Shown here piece after piece: positions 1-9,400 of a stretch of DNA of 64,000 nucleotides. Location: positions 62,001-126,000 of the forward strand of contig NZ_QWEO01000001.1 in assembly GCF_009936035.1 (NCBI RefSeq), in the 5' to 3' direction. The DNA comes from Neglectibacter sp. X58. Its GTDB lineage: Bacteria > Bacillota > Clostridia > Oscillospirales > Acutalibacteraceae. How positions within the stretch are numbered: the first letter of the stretch is position 1; the number at the start of each line of letters is the position of its first letter. The translations under genes were made by a program, and so were the position numbers. The notes below the pieces were generated by a model, which had not been told where the DNA came from, ran no database searches, and worked only from the letters and a program-made list of their open reading frames with translations.

Positions 1-1
1 G

Positions 2-364
2 ACCATCCAGCCCTGGGACGCTTCTGTGCTGCGGGGGATTGAGAAGGCCATCCAGACCTCCGACCTGGGCGTGAACCCCCAGAACGACGGCAAAATCATC
101 CGGCTGGTGTTCCCGCCCCTTAATGAGGAGCGCCGCCGGGAGCTGGTGAAGGATATCAGCAAGCTTAGCGAAGAAGCCAAGGTGGCAGTGCGGGCCATCC
201 GCCGGGACGCCATTGAAAAGCTGAAGGAAATGAAAAAGCAGAGCGACATTACAGAGGACGATCAGAAGCAGGGGGAGAAGAAAATCCAGGAGCTGACAGA
301 TAAATACGTGAAAAACTGCGATACCTGCTTCTCCGCAAAGGAGAAGGAAATCCTGGAGATCTAA
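2..364 (+). CDS. frr: Ribosome recycling factor, C-terminal part (5' end outside window)
   Basis: Splits the post-termination ribosome together with EF-G in the cytoplasm. The frame is open from base 2, so the N-terminus lies upstream of the window; about 120 residues are visible. They carry the family's DLGVNPQNDG and RLVFPPLNEERR segments and the long charged helix that ends the protein (KKIQELTDKYV, ending KEKEILEI). An internal ATG at 26 is not the start, because conserved RRF sequence (IQPWDAS) precedes it. It is followed after 28 bases by uppS, the usual frr-uppS-cdsA order in Firmicutes. Confidence 0.95.
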   Translation, partial: TIQPWDASVLRGIEKAIQTSDLGVNPQNDGKIIRLVFPPLNEERRRELVKDISKLSEEAKVAVRAIRRDAIEKLKEMKKQSDITEDDQKQGEKKIQELTDKYVKNCDTCFSAKEKEILEI

Positions 365-392
365 ACCCATTCTTTTGCCGGGAGGTTGGGCC

Positions 393-1133
393 ATGGCGCT
401 TTTTAAAATGAAAGAAGAGAAGGGGGAGGCTCCCCGGATACTGCCTGCCCATGTGGGCATTATTATGGACGGCAACGGGCGCTGGGCCAAAAAGCGGCAT
501 CAGCCCCGAAGCGTCGGGCACCGGGCCGGCGCCCAGAACTTCCGGGGCATCACCCGGTACTGCGCAGGGCTGGGCATCCAATACCTGACCATCTATGCGT
601 TCTCCACAGAGAACTGGGCCAGGCCTGCCGAGGAGGTGGGAGGGCTGATGCGCCTTTTCAAGGATTATCTGGAGGAGGCCCTGCGGGACTTTATGGATGA
701 AAACATCCGGGTGCGCTTTATCGGGGATCCCTCCGCCTTCCCGCCGGAGCTGCAGGCGCTGATGCGCCGGGTGGAGGAGGAGTCCTCTGTGAAAACCGGC
801 ATGGTTTTAAACCTTGCTATGAATTACGGAGGCCGGGCAGAGCTTGTCCGGGCGGCCCGGGCTTTTGCGGAGGATGTGCGGGCAGGCAGGCGCGGCCCGG
901 CGGACATGGAGGAATCCCTCTTTTCCGATTATCTCTACACAGCGGGCCAGCCGGATCTGGATTTGCTCATCCGCCCCAGCGGGGAGCAGCGGCTTTCAAA
1001 CTTCCTCTTATGGCAGTGCGCCTATGCGGAGTTTGTGTTTTTTGACATCCTCTGGCCTGATTTCACGCGGGCGGATATGGACAGGGCCTTGCAGATCTAC
1101 GCTTCCCGGCAGCGGCGCTTTGGCGGCGTGTAG
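393..1133 (+). CDS. uppS: Isoprenyl transferase (undecaprenyl diphosphate synthase)
   Basis: cis-Prenyltransferase that extends farnesyl diphosphate to the C55 carrier lipid for peptidoglycan and other envelope polymers. The protein has HVGIIMDGNGRWAKK with the catalytic Asp near the N-terminus, FSTENWARP, and DLLIRPSGEQRLSNFLLWQ near the C-terminus, where most homologues read RTSGEQR. I chose ATG 393 because GGAGGT lies six bases upstream; the frame stays open to a TTG at 375. About 246 residues, normal for the family. It sits between frr and cdsA. Confidence 0.95.
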   Translation: MALFKMKEEKGEAPRILPAHVGIIMDGNGRWAKKRHQPRSVGHRAGAQNFRGITRYCAGLGIQYLTIYAFSTENWARPAEEVGGLMRLFKDYLEEALRDFMDENIRVRFIGDPSAFPPELQALMRRVEEESSVKTGMVLNLAMNYGGRAELVRAARAFAEDVRAGRRGPADMEESLFSDYLYTAGQPDLDLLIRPSGEQRLSNFLLWQCAYAEFVFFDILWPDFTRADMDRALQIYASRQRRFGGV

Positions 1134-1172
1134 GCCGAGAGGGAATCACACAAGAAAAAGGGGGCATGCGCT

Positions 1173-1991
1173 ATGAGGCGGCGTGTTCTTTCCGGGGCGG
1201 TGCTGGCGGTATTTTTGGCGGCGATTATCCTGTTTGACCAGACCTTCCCTCTGGCGCTGAATATCGCCGTGGCGATTATTGCGGCGGCAGCGGTATTTGA
1301 ATTGGGGAAGGCTTTGGGGCTTGAAAAGAAGGGGGTTGTTTTCTGGCCCTCTCTGGCAGCGGCGGCGGCAGTGCCCTTTTGCGGCGGCAGGCTTCTCTTT
1401 TTAACCTATGCCCTTTACACCCTGATTATCTGCTGCGCCATGCTGGCTTACCATGAGGAAGTCAGCTTTAAAGATATTTTTGTGCAGTACAGCATGGTGG
1501 TGCTTATTCCCTGCGCCCTGCACAGCCTGGTGCTCCTGCGGGAGCTGAACCGCGCCCATGGCATGTTTTATGTGCTTCTCGCGGTGTTCGCCGCCTGGGC
1601 CGCAGACATGGGTGCTTTTTTTGCCGGCACCTTTTTTGGAAAACACAAGCTCTGCCCTAAAATCAGCCCGAAAAAAACGGTGGAAGGCGCTGTGGGAGGC
1701 CTTGTGGCAAACGTGGCGGCAGCCCTGCTGTGCGGCCTGTTTTTCAGCCGGGTTTACCACCTGGGACAGGTGGAGGTGCAGTATCTGCCCCTGTTTTTAA
1801 TCGGGTTTTTCGGTGCCTTTGTGTCCATGCTGGGGGATTTAAGCTTTTCCCTTATTAAGCGAAGCTGCCATATCAAGGACTTCGGACAGGTGATCCCGGG
1901 CCATGGCGGCATTCTGGATCGGTTTGACAGCGTGATTTTTACAGCGCCCTTTGTTTACCTGCTCATAAGCTTCCTGCCCGTCGCGGGATAG
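1173..1991 (+). CDS. cdsA: Phosphatidate cytidylyltransferase
   Basis: Membrane enzyme making CDP-diacylglycerol from phosphatidic acid and CTP, the branch point of phospholipid synthesis. The 272-residue protein is mostly hydrophobic with about seven or eight predicted membrane segments. It ends with the CdsA signature region (SMLGDLSFSLIKR, then KDFGQVIPGHGGILDRFDS), including the acidic metal-binding residues; SPKKTVEGAVGG is also present. It lies 39 bases after uppS and before dxr, as in many Gram-positives. Confidence 0.95.
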   Translation: MRRRVLSGAVLAVFLAAIILFDQTFPLALNIAVAIIAAAAVFELGKALGLEKKGVVFWPSLAAAAAVPFCGGRLLFLTYALYTLIICCAMLAYHEEVSFKDIFVQYSMVVLIPCALHSLVLLRELNRAHGMFYVLLAVFAAWAADMGAFFAGTFFGKHKLCPKISPKKTVEGAVGGLVANVAAALLCGLFFSRVYHLGQVEVQYLPLFLIGFFGAFVSMLGDLSFSLIKRSCHIKDFGQVIPGHGGILDRFDSVIFTAPFVYLLISFLPVAG

Positions 1992-2003
1992 CAAAAGCGG
2001 GAA

Positions 2004-2081
2004 TATGCGCAAAGCCTGCCTGGAGCAGTTCTTTTTAAACATTTCAAAGACCCTGGCTGTAAAACCGGGCTTTGGCGCATA
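2004..2081 (+). promoter_or_regulatory. Structured leader before dxr (long-range stem)
   Basis: The 113-base gap between cdsA and dxr holds a long-range inverted repeat. Bases 2004-2016 pair with 2068-2081 over 13 base pairs with one bulged G. Inside are possible small hairpins (CTGC/GCAG near 2017-2028, TCTTT/AAAGA near 2030-2049, and a CCC/GGG stem near 2051-2069). This would give a multi-branched RNA ending about 23 bases before the dxr start. I do not recognise a known riboswitch class. Confidence 0.5.
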
Positions 2082-2104
2082 CACTATGGAAAGGAAGGAT
2101 TCCT

Positions 2105-3271
2105 TTGAGGCTTTCCCTGTTAGGATCCACAGGCTCTATCGGCATCCAGGCTTTGGAGGTTGCGGAGCAGTTAAACAGGACGGGGACGTTCCCTGTTGAG
2201 ATTGCGGTGCTTGCCGCCCGATCCAATGTACAGCTTTTAGAGCAGCAGGCCCGCCGCTTTTCCCCCCAGGCAGTAGCCCTTTTTGATCCTGCCGCCGCCA
2301 GGGACTTCCGGCAGCGCACCCGGGACTTGGACATCACAGTGCTGGAAGGGCCGGAAGGCCTGTGCGAAGCCGCCGCCTGGGAGGGCGCCGACACCACCCT
2401 GAACGCTGTGGTGGGCATGGTGGGGCTTCGTCCCACTATGGCAGCCATAAAAGCGAAGAAAACCCTGGCCCTTGCCAACAAGGAAACCCTGGTGGCAGGG
2501 GGCAGCCTTGTAATAGAAGCTGCCCGGCAGAACGGGGTGAAAATCCTGCCGGTGGACAGCGAGCACTCCGCCATCTTCCAGTGCCTCCAGGGAAGCCCTG
2601 GGGAAAGGGCTGTAAAGCGCCTTATCCTGACGGCCTCCGGCGGGCCGTTTTTCGGCTGGGAAAAGGAACGGCTTCAGGCCGTCACCCCGGAGCAGGCCCT
2701 TTGCCATCCCAACTGGGACATGGGGGCAAAAATTACCATCGACTGCGCCACCATGATGAACAAGGGCCTGGAGGTTATTGAGGCCGCCTGGCTGTTCCAA
2801 ATGCCTGTGGAGCGCATAGGGGTGGTGGTACACCGGGAGAGCATTGTCCACTCCATGGTGGAGTTTGCAGATAACGCCGTCATTGCCCAGATGGGCACCC
2901 CGGATATGCGCCTGCCCATCCAATATGCCCTCACCTATCCCCAGCGGCTGGAAAGCCCCTCGGGGGCGCTGGATCTGCCTGCCCTCGGGAAGCTGACCTT
3001 CTTTGAGCCGGACAGGGAGCGCTTTCCCTGCCTGAACCTGTGCATAAAGGCCATGGAGCGGGGGGGGCTTGTGCCTGCGGCGGCAAACGGCGCAAACGAG
3101 GCGGCAGTGCAGCTTTTCCTGGAGAAGAAAATCGGGTTTATGGATATCCCCCGGCTGGTGCAGGCAGCGGCGGACAGCCAGCCTGCCGTTCAGGCCGCCA
3201 AGGTGGAGGATGTGCTGGAGGCTGACCGCATGGCCCGCAGCCGGGTGCTGGAACTGGCAGGAAGCCTGTAA
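2105..3271 (+). CDS. dxr: 1-deoxy-D-xylulose 5-phosphate reductoisomerase
   Basis: Second step of the MEP isoprenoid pathway, converting DXP to MEP with NADPH. Visible motifs are GSTGSIGIQAL (NADPH binding, N-terminus), VDSEHSAIFQC, LTASGGPFFG, HPNWDMGAKIT and MNKGLEVIEA, all typical of Dxr. I place the start at TTG 2105, because AAGGAAGGA lies just upstream and the protein then begins right before the Rossmann motif as in homologues. The frame is open back to a TTG at 2072. About 388 residues. Together with ispG it puts two MEP genes in this operon. Confidence 0.93.
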   Translation: MRLSLLGSTGSIGIQALEVAEQLNRTGTFPVEIAVLAARSNVQLLEQQARRFSPQAVALFDPAAARDFRQRTRDLDITVLEGPEGLCEAAAWEGADTTLNAVVGMVGLRPTMAAIKAKKTLALANKETLVAGGSLVIEAARQNGVKILPVDSEHSAIFQCLQGSPGERAVKRLILTASGGPFFGWEKERLQAVTPEQALCHPNWDMGAKITIDCATMMNKGLEVIEAAWLFQMPVERIGVVVHRESIVHSMVEFADNAVIAQMGTPDMRLPIQYALTYPQRLESPSGALDLPALGKLTFFEPDRERFPCLNLCIKAMERGGLVPAAANGANEAAVQLFLEKKIGFMDIPRLVQAAADSQPAVQAAKVEDVLEADRMARSRVLELAGSL

Positions 3272-3317
3272 GAAGCCGGACCAATCGGGCATAGCACAAA
3301 TCTTTCCGGCAGCTTTT

Positions 3318-3362
3318 ACTGTGCGTGTTTCCCCACCTCTTGGGCGTGGAAACATGCACAGT
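3318..3362 (+). promoter_or_regulatory. Long perfect hairpin between dxr and rseP
   Basis: Arms 3318-3332 and 3348-3362 pair over 15 bases with one G-U wobble (ACTGTGCGTGTTTCC against GGAAACATGCACAGT). A run of six T follows about seven bases later. It could be an attenuator or a partial terminator that lowers rseP and ispG expression relative to dxr. Confidence 0.5.
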
Positions 3363-3425
3363 ACCTTACTTTTTTGCCCTTAGCTCGGGGGACGCTTTAC
3401 AAAACCGGATCAAGGAGCTGATATT

Positions 3426-4490
3426 TTGCAGATTCTCATGATTGCGCTGTTAATTGTCATTGGCATACTGCTTTTCGGGTTCGTGATATTTTTTCACGAG
3501 CTGGGCCATTTCCTGCTGGCAAAGGCGGCGAAAATTCGTGTCAACGAGTTTTCCATTGGCATGGGCCCCAAACTGTGGGCTTTCCAAAAAGGGGAAACTC
3601 TGTATTCCCTGCGGCTGCTTCCCATTGGCGGCTTCTGCGCCATGGAGGGGGAGGATGAGGACAGCGACGACCCGGCGGCCTTTGGCAGCAAGCCTGTATG
3701 GCGGCGGATTCTGGTGGTAATAGCCGGAGGCGTGTTCAATGTGGTGCTGGGCTTTGTGCTCATGGGCCTCACCCTTATCCCCCAGGAAGTTTTTGCCACC
3801 ACGAAAATCAGCAAATTTGCGGAAAATTCCGCCCTGGAAGCTGCCGGCGCCCAGGTAGGGGATGTGATAACCGCCATTGACGGCTATGCCGTTTACAGCG
3901 ACAGGGATATGTCCTTCGGCATGGCCCTGGCAAACCCGGACGCTGTTTCCATCACCGTTTCCCGGGAGGGGCAGCGTATAGACCTTGGCCCCTTCCCCAT
4001 GGCCTATCAGACTGTGTCAGGCCGCCGGGTGGTCACCCCGGACTTTTATGTTCAGCCGGAGCGGCGCAGCTTTTTTGGGGTGGTGAAGCGCTCCTTCACC
4101 TACACGGTGTCCATGACCCGCATGGCGCTGGAAAGCTTGAAGGGCATTGTGTCCGGGCGCTTTGGCCTTAACGAAATTGCAGGGCCGGTGGGCACAGTGC
4201 AGGCTATCTCTGTAGCGGCGGAAGCCGGGCTTTCAGAAAGCTTCGGGAAGGCTGTGGGGAATATCCTGCAAATGATTATTATGATAACGGTAAACCTGGG
4301 TGTGGTAAACCTGCTGCCCCTGCCCGCCCTGGACGGGGGACGGCTGCTGTTCCTCATCTGGGAGGGCGTCAGCCGCAGGCCTGTGCCGCAGAAGTATGAG
4401 GGGTATGTCCATGCCGCCGGGTTTATCCTGCTTTTAGGGCTGATGGCAGTTATCACTTTTCACGATATCGTCCGAATATTTACAGGCTGA
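3426..4490 (+). CDS. rseP: RIP zinc metalloprotease (site-2 protease)
   Basis: Intramembrane protease that cuts anti-sigma factors and leftover signal peptides in the membrane. The first membrane segment carries HELGH at about residues 24-28, the zinc site. A PDZ domain covers about residues 110-185, and the second catalytic motif NLLPLPALDGGRL lies in a late membrane helix. The TTG start at 3426 is supported by AAGGAGCT nine bases upstream. 354 residues, normal length. The position between dxr and ispG matches the rasP/rseP neighbourhood of Firmicutes. Confidence 0.94.
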   Translation: MQILMIALLIVIGILLFGFVIFFHELGHFLLAKAAKIRVNEFSIGMGPKLWAFQKGETLYSLRLLPIGGFCAMEGEDEDSDDPAAFGSKPVWRRILVVIAGGVFNVVLGFVLMGLTLIPQEVFATTKISKFAENSALEAAGAQVGDVITAIDGYAVYSDRDMSFGMALANPDAVSITVSREGQRIDLGPFPMAYQTVSGRRVVTPDFYVQPERRSFFGVVKRSFTYTVSMTRMALESLKGIVSGRFGLNEIAGPVGTVQAISVAAEAGLSESFGKAVGNILQMIIMITVNLGVVNLLPLPALDGGRLLFLIWEGVSRRPVPQKYEGYVHAAGFILLLGLMAVITFHDIVRIFTG

Positions 4491-4518
4491 CATTGCATGA
4501 CAGGGGAATGAGTATAGT

Positions 4519-5565
4519 ATGGCAAAAAGAAAATCTACACAAGTGCAGGTGGGGAATATCCTGCTGGGGGGCGGCGCGCCTGTAACGGTGCAGTCCATGC
4601 TCAGCACCCCTTCCACAGATATCCCGGGCAGCGTGGCCCAGGCAAAGGCACTGGAACAGGCCGAGTGTGAAATACTCCGGGCGGCGGTGCCGGACATGGC
4701 GGCGGTAAAGCTCATCTCCGCCCTGAAAGAGGCGGTATCCATGCCCATTGTGGCGGATATCCATTTCGATTACCGCCTGGCCCTGGCGTGCTGCGACGCC
4801 GGGGTGGATAAAATCCGCATCAACCCCGGCAACATCGGGGAGGACAGCCGGGTGAAAGCCGTAGCCCAGGCCTGCCGGGCCAAAAACATCCCCATCCGCA
4901 TTGGGGTAAACGACGGATCCCTGGAAAAGCATATCCTGGCAAAATACGGCCACCCCACTCCGGAGGCCCTGTGCGAAAGCGCTTTGTACCACGCTTCCCT
5001 GCTGGAGCGCTTTGATTTTACCGACATTGTGGTGTCCATGAAGGCCTCCTCTGTGGATGCCACCATCCGGGCCTACCAACTGGCGGCGGAAAAGTGCCCT
5101 TACCCCCTGCACTTGGGCATCACCCACGCAGGCACTGCCCGTATGGGGCTGGTGAAGTCTGCCATTGGCATCGGGAGCCTTTTGCAGCAGGGCATTGGGG
5201 ACACCCTGCGGGTTTCCCTGGCCGCCGACCCGGTGGAAGAGGTGTACGCAGGCAGGGACATTCTCAAGGCCCTGGACATGCGGGGAGGCGTGCGGCTTAT
5301 CGCCTGCCCCACCTGCGGGCGCACCCGCATCGACCTGATTTCCCTGGCAACCCAGGCGGAACAGGCATTATCGGATTGCAAAAAGGACATCACTGTGGCG
5401 GTGATGGGCTGCGCGGTCAACGGCCCCGGGGAGGCAAGGGAAGCGGACATCGGTATAGCTGGTGGCAAAGGGGAGGGCCTGATCTTTAAGAAAGGGCAGA
5501 TTCTCCGGAAGGTTCCTGAAAACAGGCTTTTAGAAGAGCTTTTAGCGGAAGTGGGCAAGTTATAA
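4519..5565 (+). CDS. ispG: 4-hydroxy-3-methylbut-2-enyl diphosphate synthase
   Basis: [4Fe-4S] enzyme converting MEcPP to HMBPP in the MEP pathway. The 348-residue protein is the short bacterial form: an N-terminal TIM-barrel part (VQSMLSTPSTD, ADIHFDYRLAL, KIRINPGN) and a C-terminal cluster domain with CPTCGRT and CAVNGPGEARE, which supply the cluster cysteines. It starts 28 bases after rseP and is followed 12 bases later by the next gene, so it belongs to the same operon. Confidence 0.95.
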   Translation: MAKRKSTQVQVGNILLGGGAPVTVQSMLSTPSTDIPGSVAQAKALEQAECEILRAAVPDMAAVKLISALKEAVSMPIVADIHFDYRLALACCDAGVDKIRINPGNIGEDSRVKAVAQACRAKNIPIRIGVNDGSLEKHILAKYGHPTPEALCESALYHASLLERFDFTDIVVSMKASSVDATIRAYQLAAEKCPYPLHLGITHAGTARMGLVKSAIGIGSLLQQGIGDTLRVSLAADPVEEVYAGRDILKALDMRGGVRLIACPTCGRTRIDLISLATQAEQALSDCKKDITVAVMGCAVNGPGEAREADIGIAGGKGEGLIFKKGQILRKVPENRLLEELLAEVGKL

Positions 5566-5577
5566 AAGGAGCGGGTC

Positions 5578-6192
5578 ATGAAACAGATTCTCACCATTCA
5601 GCATTGTGAGTCCATCCACCATACAAACGGCATGGTAGGCTCCTGGACAGACTGGGATTTAACGGAACGGGGATGCCGACAGGCCCAGAATATCGCGGAC
5701 AACCTGGCCCCGGAGCTTTTAGGCCAAAGCGTGAAAATCTATTCCTCCGATTTAAAGCGGGCAGCCCAGACCGCCGCGCCTTTAGCGGAAAAGCTGGGGC
5801 TGGAGATAGAATTCCGCCAGGAACTGCGGGAGCGAAACCTGGGGGAAGCGGTGGGGAAATCCGCCCAATGGTACCGGGAGCACAGAGGCCCGGAACGCCC
5901 AGGAGACTACATAGATGTAAGGCCTTTCCCCAGCGCGGAGACGGAGCGGGAGGTCTATCAGCGGCTGGAGCCTTTGTGCCGGGAGGTGTTGGACAGGGAT
6001 GAAGACACCGTGGTGCTTGTGTCTCACGGCGGCACGCTGGGCGTGTGGAACCTCCTTTGGCTGGGCCTGCCGCCGGAAGCCATGAACCATTGCGGCATCC
6101 GGACAAAGGCCGGGGCTGTGGGGCGGTTTGAGTTTTACGGGGGCTGGTCGCGGCAAATCCGGCAGATAGGCGTGCTTTCCTACATGGAATAA
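5578..6192 (+). CDS. Histidine phosphatase family protein (variant catalytic motif)
   Basis: Phosphoglycerate-mutase-like fold, substrate unknown. The usual LxRHGET start motif reads LTIQHCES here: the phospho-accepting His is kept but Arg is replaced by Gln and Gly by Cys. Other family parts remain: DWDLTERGCRQA, SSDLKRAAQTA, RERNLGEAVGK and the second catalytic His in VLVSHGGTLGVW. 204 residues. An AGGAG lies just upstream of the ATG. It follows ispG by 12 bases and may be co-transcribed. Confidence 0.8.
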   Translation: MKQILTIQHCESIHHTNGMVGSWTDWDLTERGCRQAQNIADNLAPELLGQSVKIYSSDLKRAAQTAAPLAEKLGLEIEFRQELRERNLGEAVGKSAQWYREHRGPERPGDYIDVRPFPSAETEREVYQRLEPLCREVLDRDEDTVVLVSHGGTLGVWNLLWLGLPPEAMNHCGIRTKAGAVGRFEFYGGWSRQIRQIGVLSYME

Positions 6193-6206
6193 AGAGGCAC
6201 AGCGGC

Positions 6207-6289
6207 CCGCCGGAGCCGGGAAAGGGCTTTGCCCTTTCCCGCGCCGCTTCGCGGCGGGTTCGGCCCTTAGGGCCGAACCGCCCCGGCGG
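6207..6289. repeat. Four-way-junction palindromic element, copy A
   Basis: The closing stem 6207-6216 pairs with 6280-6289 (9 of 10 pairs). It encloses three hairpins packed end to end: 6217-6241 (11-bp arms, loop TTT), 6242-6256 (6 bp, loop TTC) and 6257-6279 (10 bp, loop TTA). No base is left unpaired at the junction. It sits just after the phosphatase-family gene in the gap before polC. Confidence 0.7.
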
Positions 6290-6316
6290 AGGGCTTTGCA
6301 GGGCGCGGGGGAAAGT

Positions 6317-6371
6317 AAAAGTTTTTGAAGGGTTCTTAGGGGGACTTTTTCTAAAAAGTCCCCCTAAGCAG
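6317..6371 (+). repeat. Long-hairpin intergenic repeat with T-rich flank, copy 1
   Basis: A flank reading TAAAAGTTTTTGAAGGGT runs into a perfect 16-bp inverted repeat, 6335-6350 against 6353-6368 (CTTAGGGGGACTTTTT and its complement) with two bases between. The same flank-plus-hairpin plan occurs inverted at 42866-42917. It lies upstream of polC and could act as a terminator in either direction. Confidence 0.6.
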
Positions 6372-6461
6372 GGTTTGGGGCGAGGGCCGCCAGTGGCGGC
6401 CGTTTCGAGCTGAACGAGTCGGCAGACGAGACGGAGTCCCAACAAAAGAGGAGGACGGGCA

Positions 6462-9400
6462 TTGAGCACACTGGGCGAATTTTTCCAAAAGGAGCTGGCG
6501 GGCAAAACCTTCCCGGAAGGGCTGCTGGAGGGGGAGATTGAAAACCTGCGGGTAAGCCGGGAGCCGAGGGGGATAGAAGTGGGGATACGCTTCCCCCAGT
6601 TTGTGGCATACGAGTCCTTTGCAAAGCTTGCGGAGGCTTTAGAGGGCTTTGGCGCTGTGCGGGTGCTGCCCCGGTTTCCCCGGGAAAGCTTTGCCCCAGA
6701 GTGCCTGCCCTCCTTGTGCGCCGCCTTAAAGCAGCAGGACGCCACCTTAAACGGCACCTTCCATCAGGCGGAGGCCCGGTGGGAGGAGGGGGTGCTCACC
6801 GTAGAACTGCGCCATGGGGGCCTTTCCCTTCTGGAGGCCCGGCACACAGACCAGCGTATGCAGGACTTGGTGCGGGAGTGGTTCTCCCTGGGCTGCAGGG
6901 TGGAATTTACGGGGAAAACCAGCACCAAAGCAGGCAGCGCCTCTCTGTTAGAACGCATCCACACCCAGGAGGAGAAGCAGCGGCGGGAACAGGCCATCCA
7001 GGAGATGGAGGCCTATGAAGAGGCCATGAAGGAGCAGGCCAGCCGCCGGAAAATCAGCGTGCGGGGGGAGGAAAACCTGCTGCCCGCCATTGTGCCCGAA
7101 ACCGCCCGGCCCTTAATCGGCGCGGTGCCCAAAGGGCACATCACGCCCCTGGCGGAAGCCGCCATCGACCTGGGCAGCATCATCGTGTGGGGAGAGATTT
7201 TCTCCCTGGAAAGCAAGGAAACCCGGGATAAGTCCCGGAAAATATACAGCATCGACATCACAGACTACACCAGTTCCATCACCCTGAAAATCATCCAGGA
7301 CGCAGGCCAGTGCAAGGAGCTGGACAGCCTGAAGGCAGGGAAATCCCTGCTGGTGCGGGGCAGCCTGGAATACGATAAATATGACAGGGAAAACGTGCTG
7401 CGGCCCCGGGCCATCGCCACAGTGGAGCAGGTGGAGGTTGTGGACGACGCCCTGGAAAAGCGGGTGGAGCTGCACCTGCACACCAACATGTCCGACATGG
7501 ACGGCATGACTCCCGCAGGGGATCTCATCAAGCAGGCCCACAAATGGGGCCAGAAGGCTGTGGCTATCACCGATCATGGGGTGGCCCAGGCCTTCCCGGA
7601 AGCCATGAATGCCGAGGCCGCCATCCGCAAGGAGGATCCGGAATTCAAAGTGCTGTATGGCACAGAGGCCTATTTTGTAAACGACCTGGTGCCTGCGGTC
7701 ACAGGGGAGACATCCCAGCCTTTAGAGGGGGATTTCATCTGCTTCGACCTGGAAACCACCGGCCTTTCCCCGAAAAAAGACCGCATGACGGAAATCGGCG
7801 CGGTGCGCATCCATAACGGGGAGGTCACCGACCATTTCGATACCTTTGTGGATCCGGAAATGCCCATCCCCCCAAAAATTACAGAGCTGACAGGCATTAC
7901 AAACGAAATGGTGCAGGGCGCTCCCAAGGAGGCGGAGGCCCTCAAGGCTTTCTATGAGTTCTGCGGGGAATCCCCTGTGCTGGTGGCCCACAACGCGGGC
8001 TTTGACACAGGCTTCCTCCGGGCCGCCGGAGAGCGGGCCGGCATCCCCTTCCAGCATGTGTACATAGATTCTGTGCCCATCTGCCGGGCGCTTTTAACGG
8101 ACATTAAAAACTGCAAGCTGGATACAGTGGCTTCCTACCTGAAGCTGAAGCCCTTTAACCACCACCGGGCCGACGATGACGCCGCCACCCTGGGAGAGAT
8201 TTTCCTGCGGCTTTTGCAGCGGCTGCGGGAGGGCCAGGGGGCAAAGCTTGTCTCAGACATCAACACCGCCCTGGCAGGAGGGGATGCCAAAAAGCTGCGG
8301 CCCTACCATATGATTCTCCTGGTGAAAAACCACACAGGCCTGAAAAACCTCTACCGCTTGATTTCCAAAGGCCATCTGGAGTATTTCTACCGCAGTCCCC
8401 GCACACCCAAAAGCGAACTGAACAAATACAGGGAGGGGCTGCTGGTGGGCAGCGCCTGCGAGGCCGGGGAACTGTTCCAGGCCATGGTGCGGGGAGATTC
8501 CTTTGAGAACCTGTGCAAAATCGCGGAATATTATGATTACCTGGAAATCCAGCCTTTAGGCAACAATATGTTTATGGTGCGAAATGGGGATACGGACATT
8601 GAGGGCCTGAAAGAATATAACCGCACCATCGTGCGCATCGGGGAGAAGCTGCACAAAATGGTAGTGGCCACCTGCGACGTGCATTTTAAAGATCCCAAAG
8701 ACGCCACCTTCCGGAAAATCCTCATGGCGGGCAAGGGCTTCTCCGACGCTGACCAGCAGGCCCCCCTGTACATGCGCACCACGCCGGAAATGCTGGAGGA
8801 GTTCAGCTATTTAGGCAAGGAAAAGGCTTTTGAAGTGGTGGTGACGAATCCGGGCAAAATTGCGGACATGATAGACCACCTCCGCCCTGTGCCCATGGGC
8901 AACTTCCCGCCCTTTATCGAGGGCGCCCAAGAGCAGCTTATCGACATTACCTGGCAGCGGGCCAAGGCGAAATATGGGGATCCGGTGCCGGAAATCGTGG
9001 AGAAGCGGCTGAACAAGGAGCTGGGATCCATTGTCAAGCATGGCTTCTCTGTGCTGTATATGACAGCCCAGAAGCTGGTGGCAGACAGCGAGGCCCATGG
9101 CTATCTGGTGGGATCCCGGGGTTCCGTTGGATCCTCCTTTGTGGCCAGCATGTCGGGCATCTCAGAGGTAAACCCTTTAGAGCCTCACTATGTGTGCCCT
9201 AAGTGCCAGTACAGTGAGTTTATCACCGACGGCAGCGTGGATTCCGGCTTTGACCTGCCTCCCAAAACGTGCCCCCACTGCGGCGCGGAACTGGACAGGG
9301 ACGGCCACACCATCCCCTTTGAAACCTTCCTGGGCTTTGACGGGGACAAGGTGCCGGATATTGACCTGAACTTTTCCGGGGAATACCAGTCCGGCGCACA

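Noticed and set aside
2237-3355. Minus-strand open frame opposite dxr
   Set aside because: Antisense shadow of dxr in high-GC sequence; no ribosome site or family pattern.
5591-6757. Minus-strand open frame of 388 codons across the polC upstream gap
   Set aside because: Its translation is Pro/Arg/Gly-rich with no recognisable motif and it runs through the palindromic repeats. It is opposite real genes on both ends.
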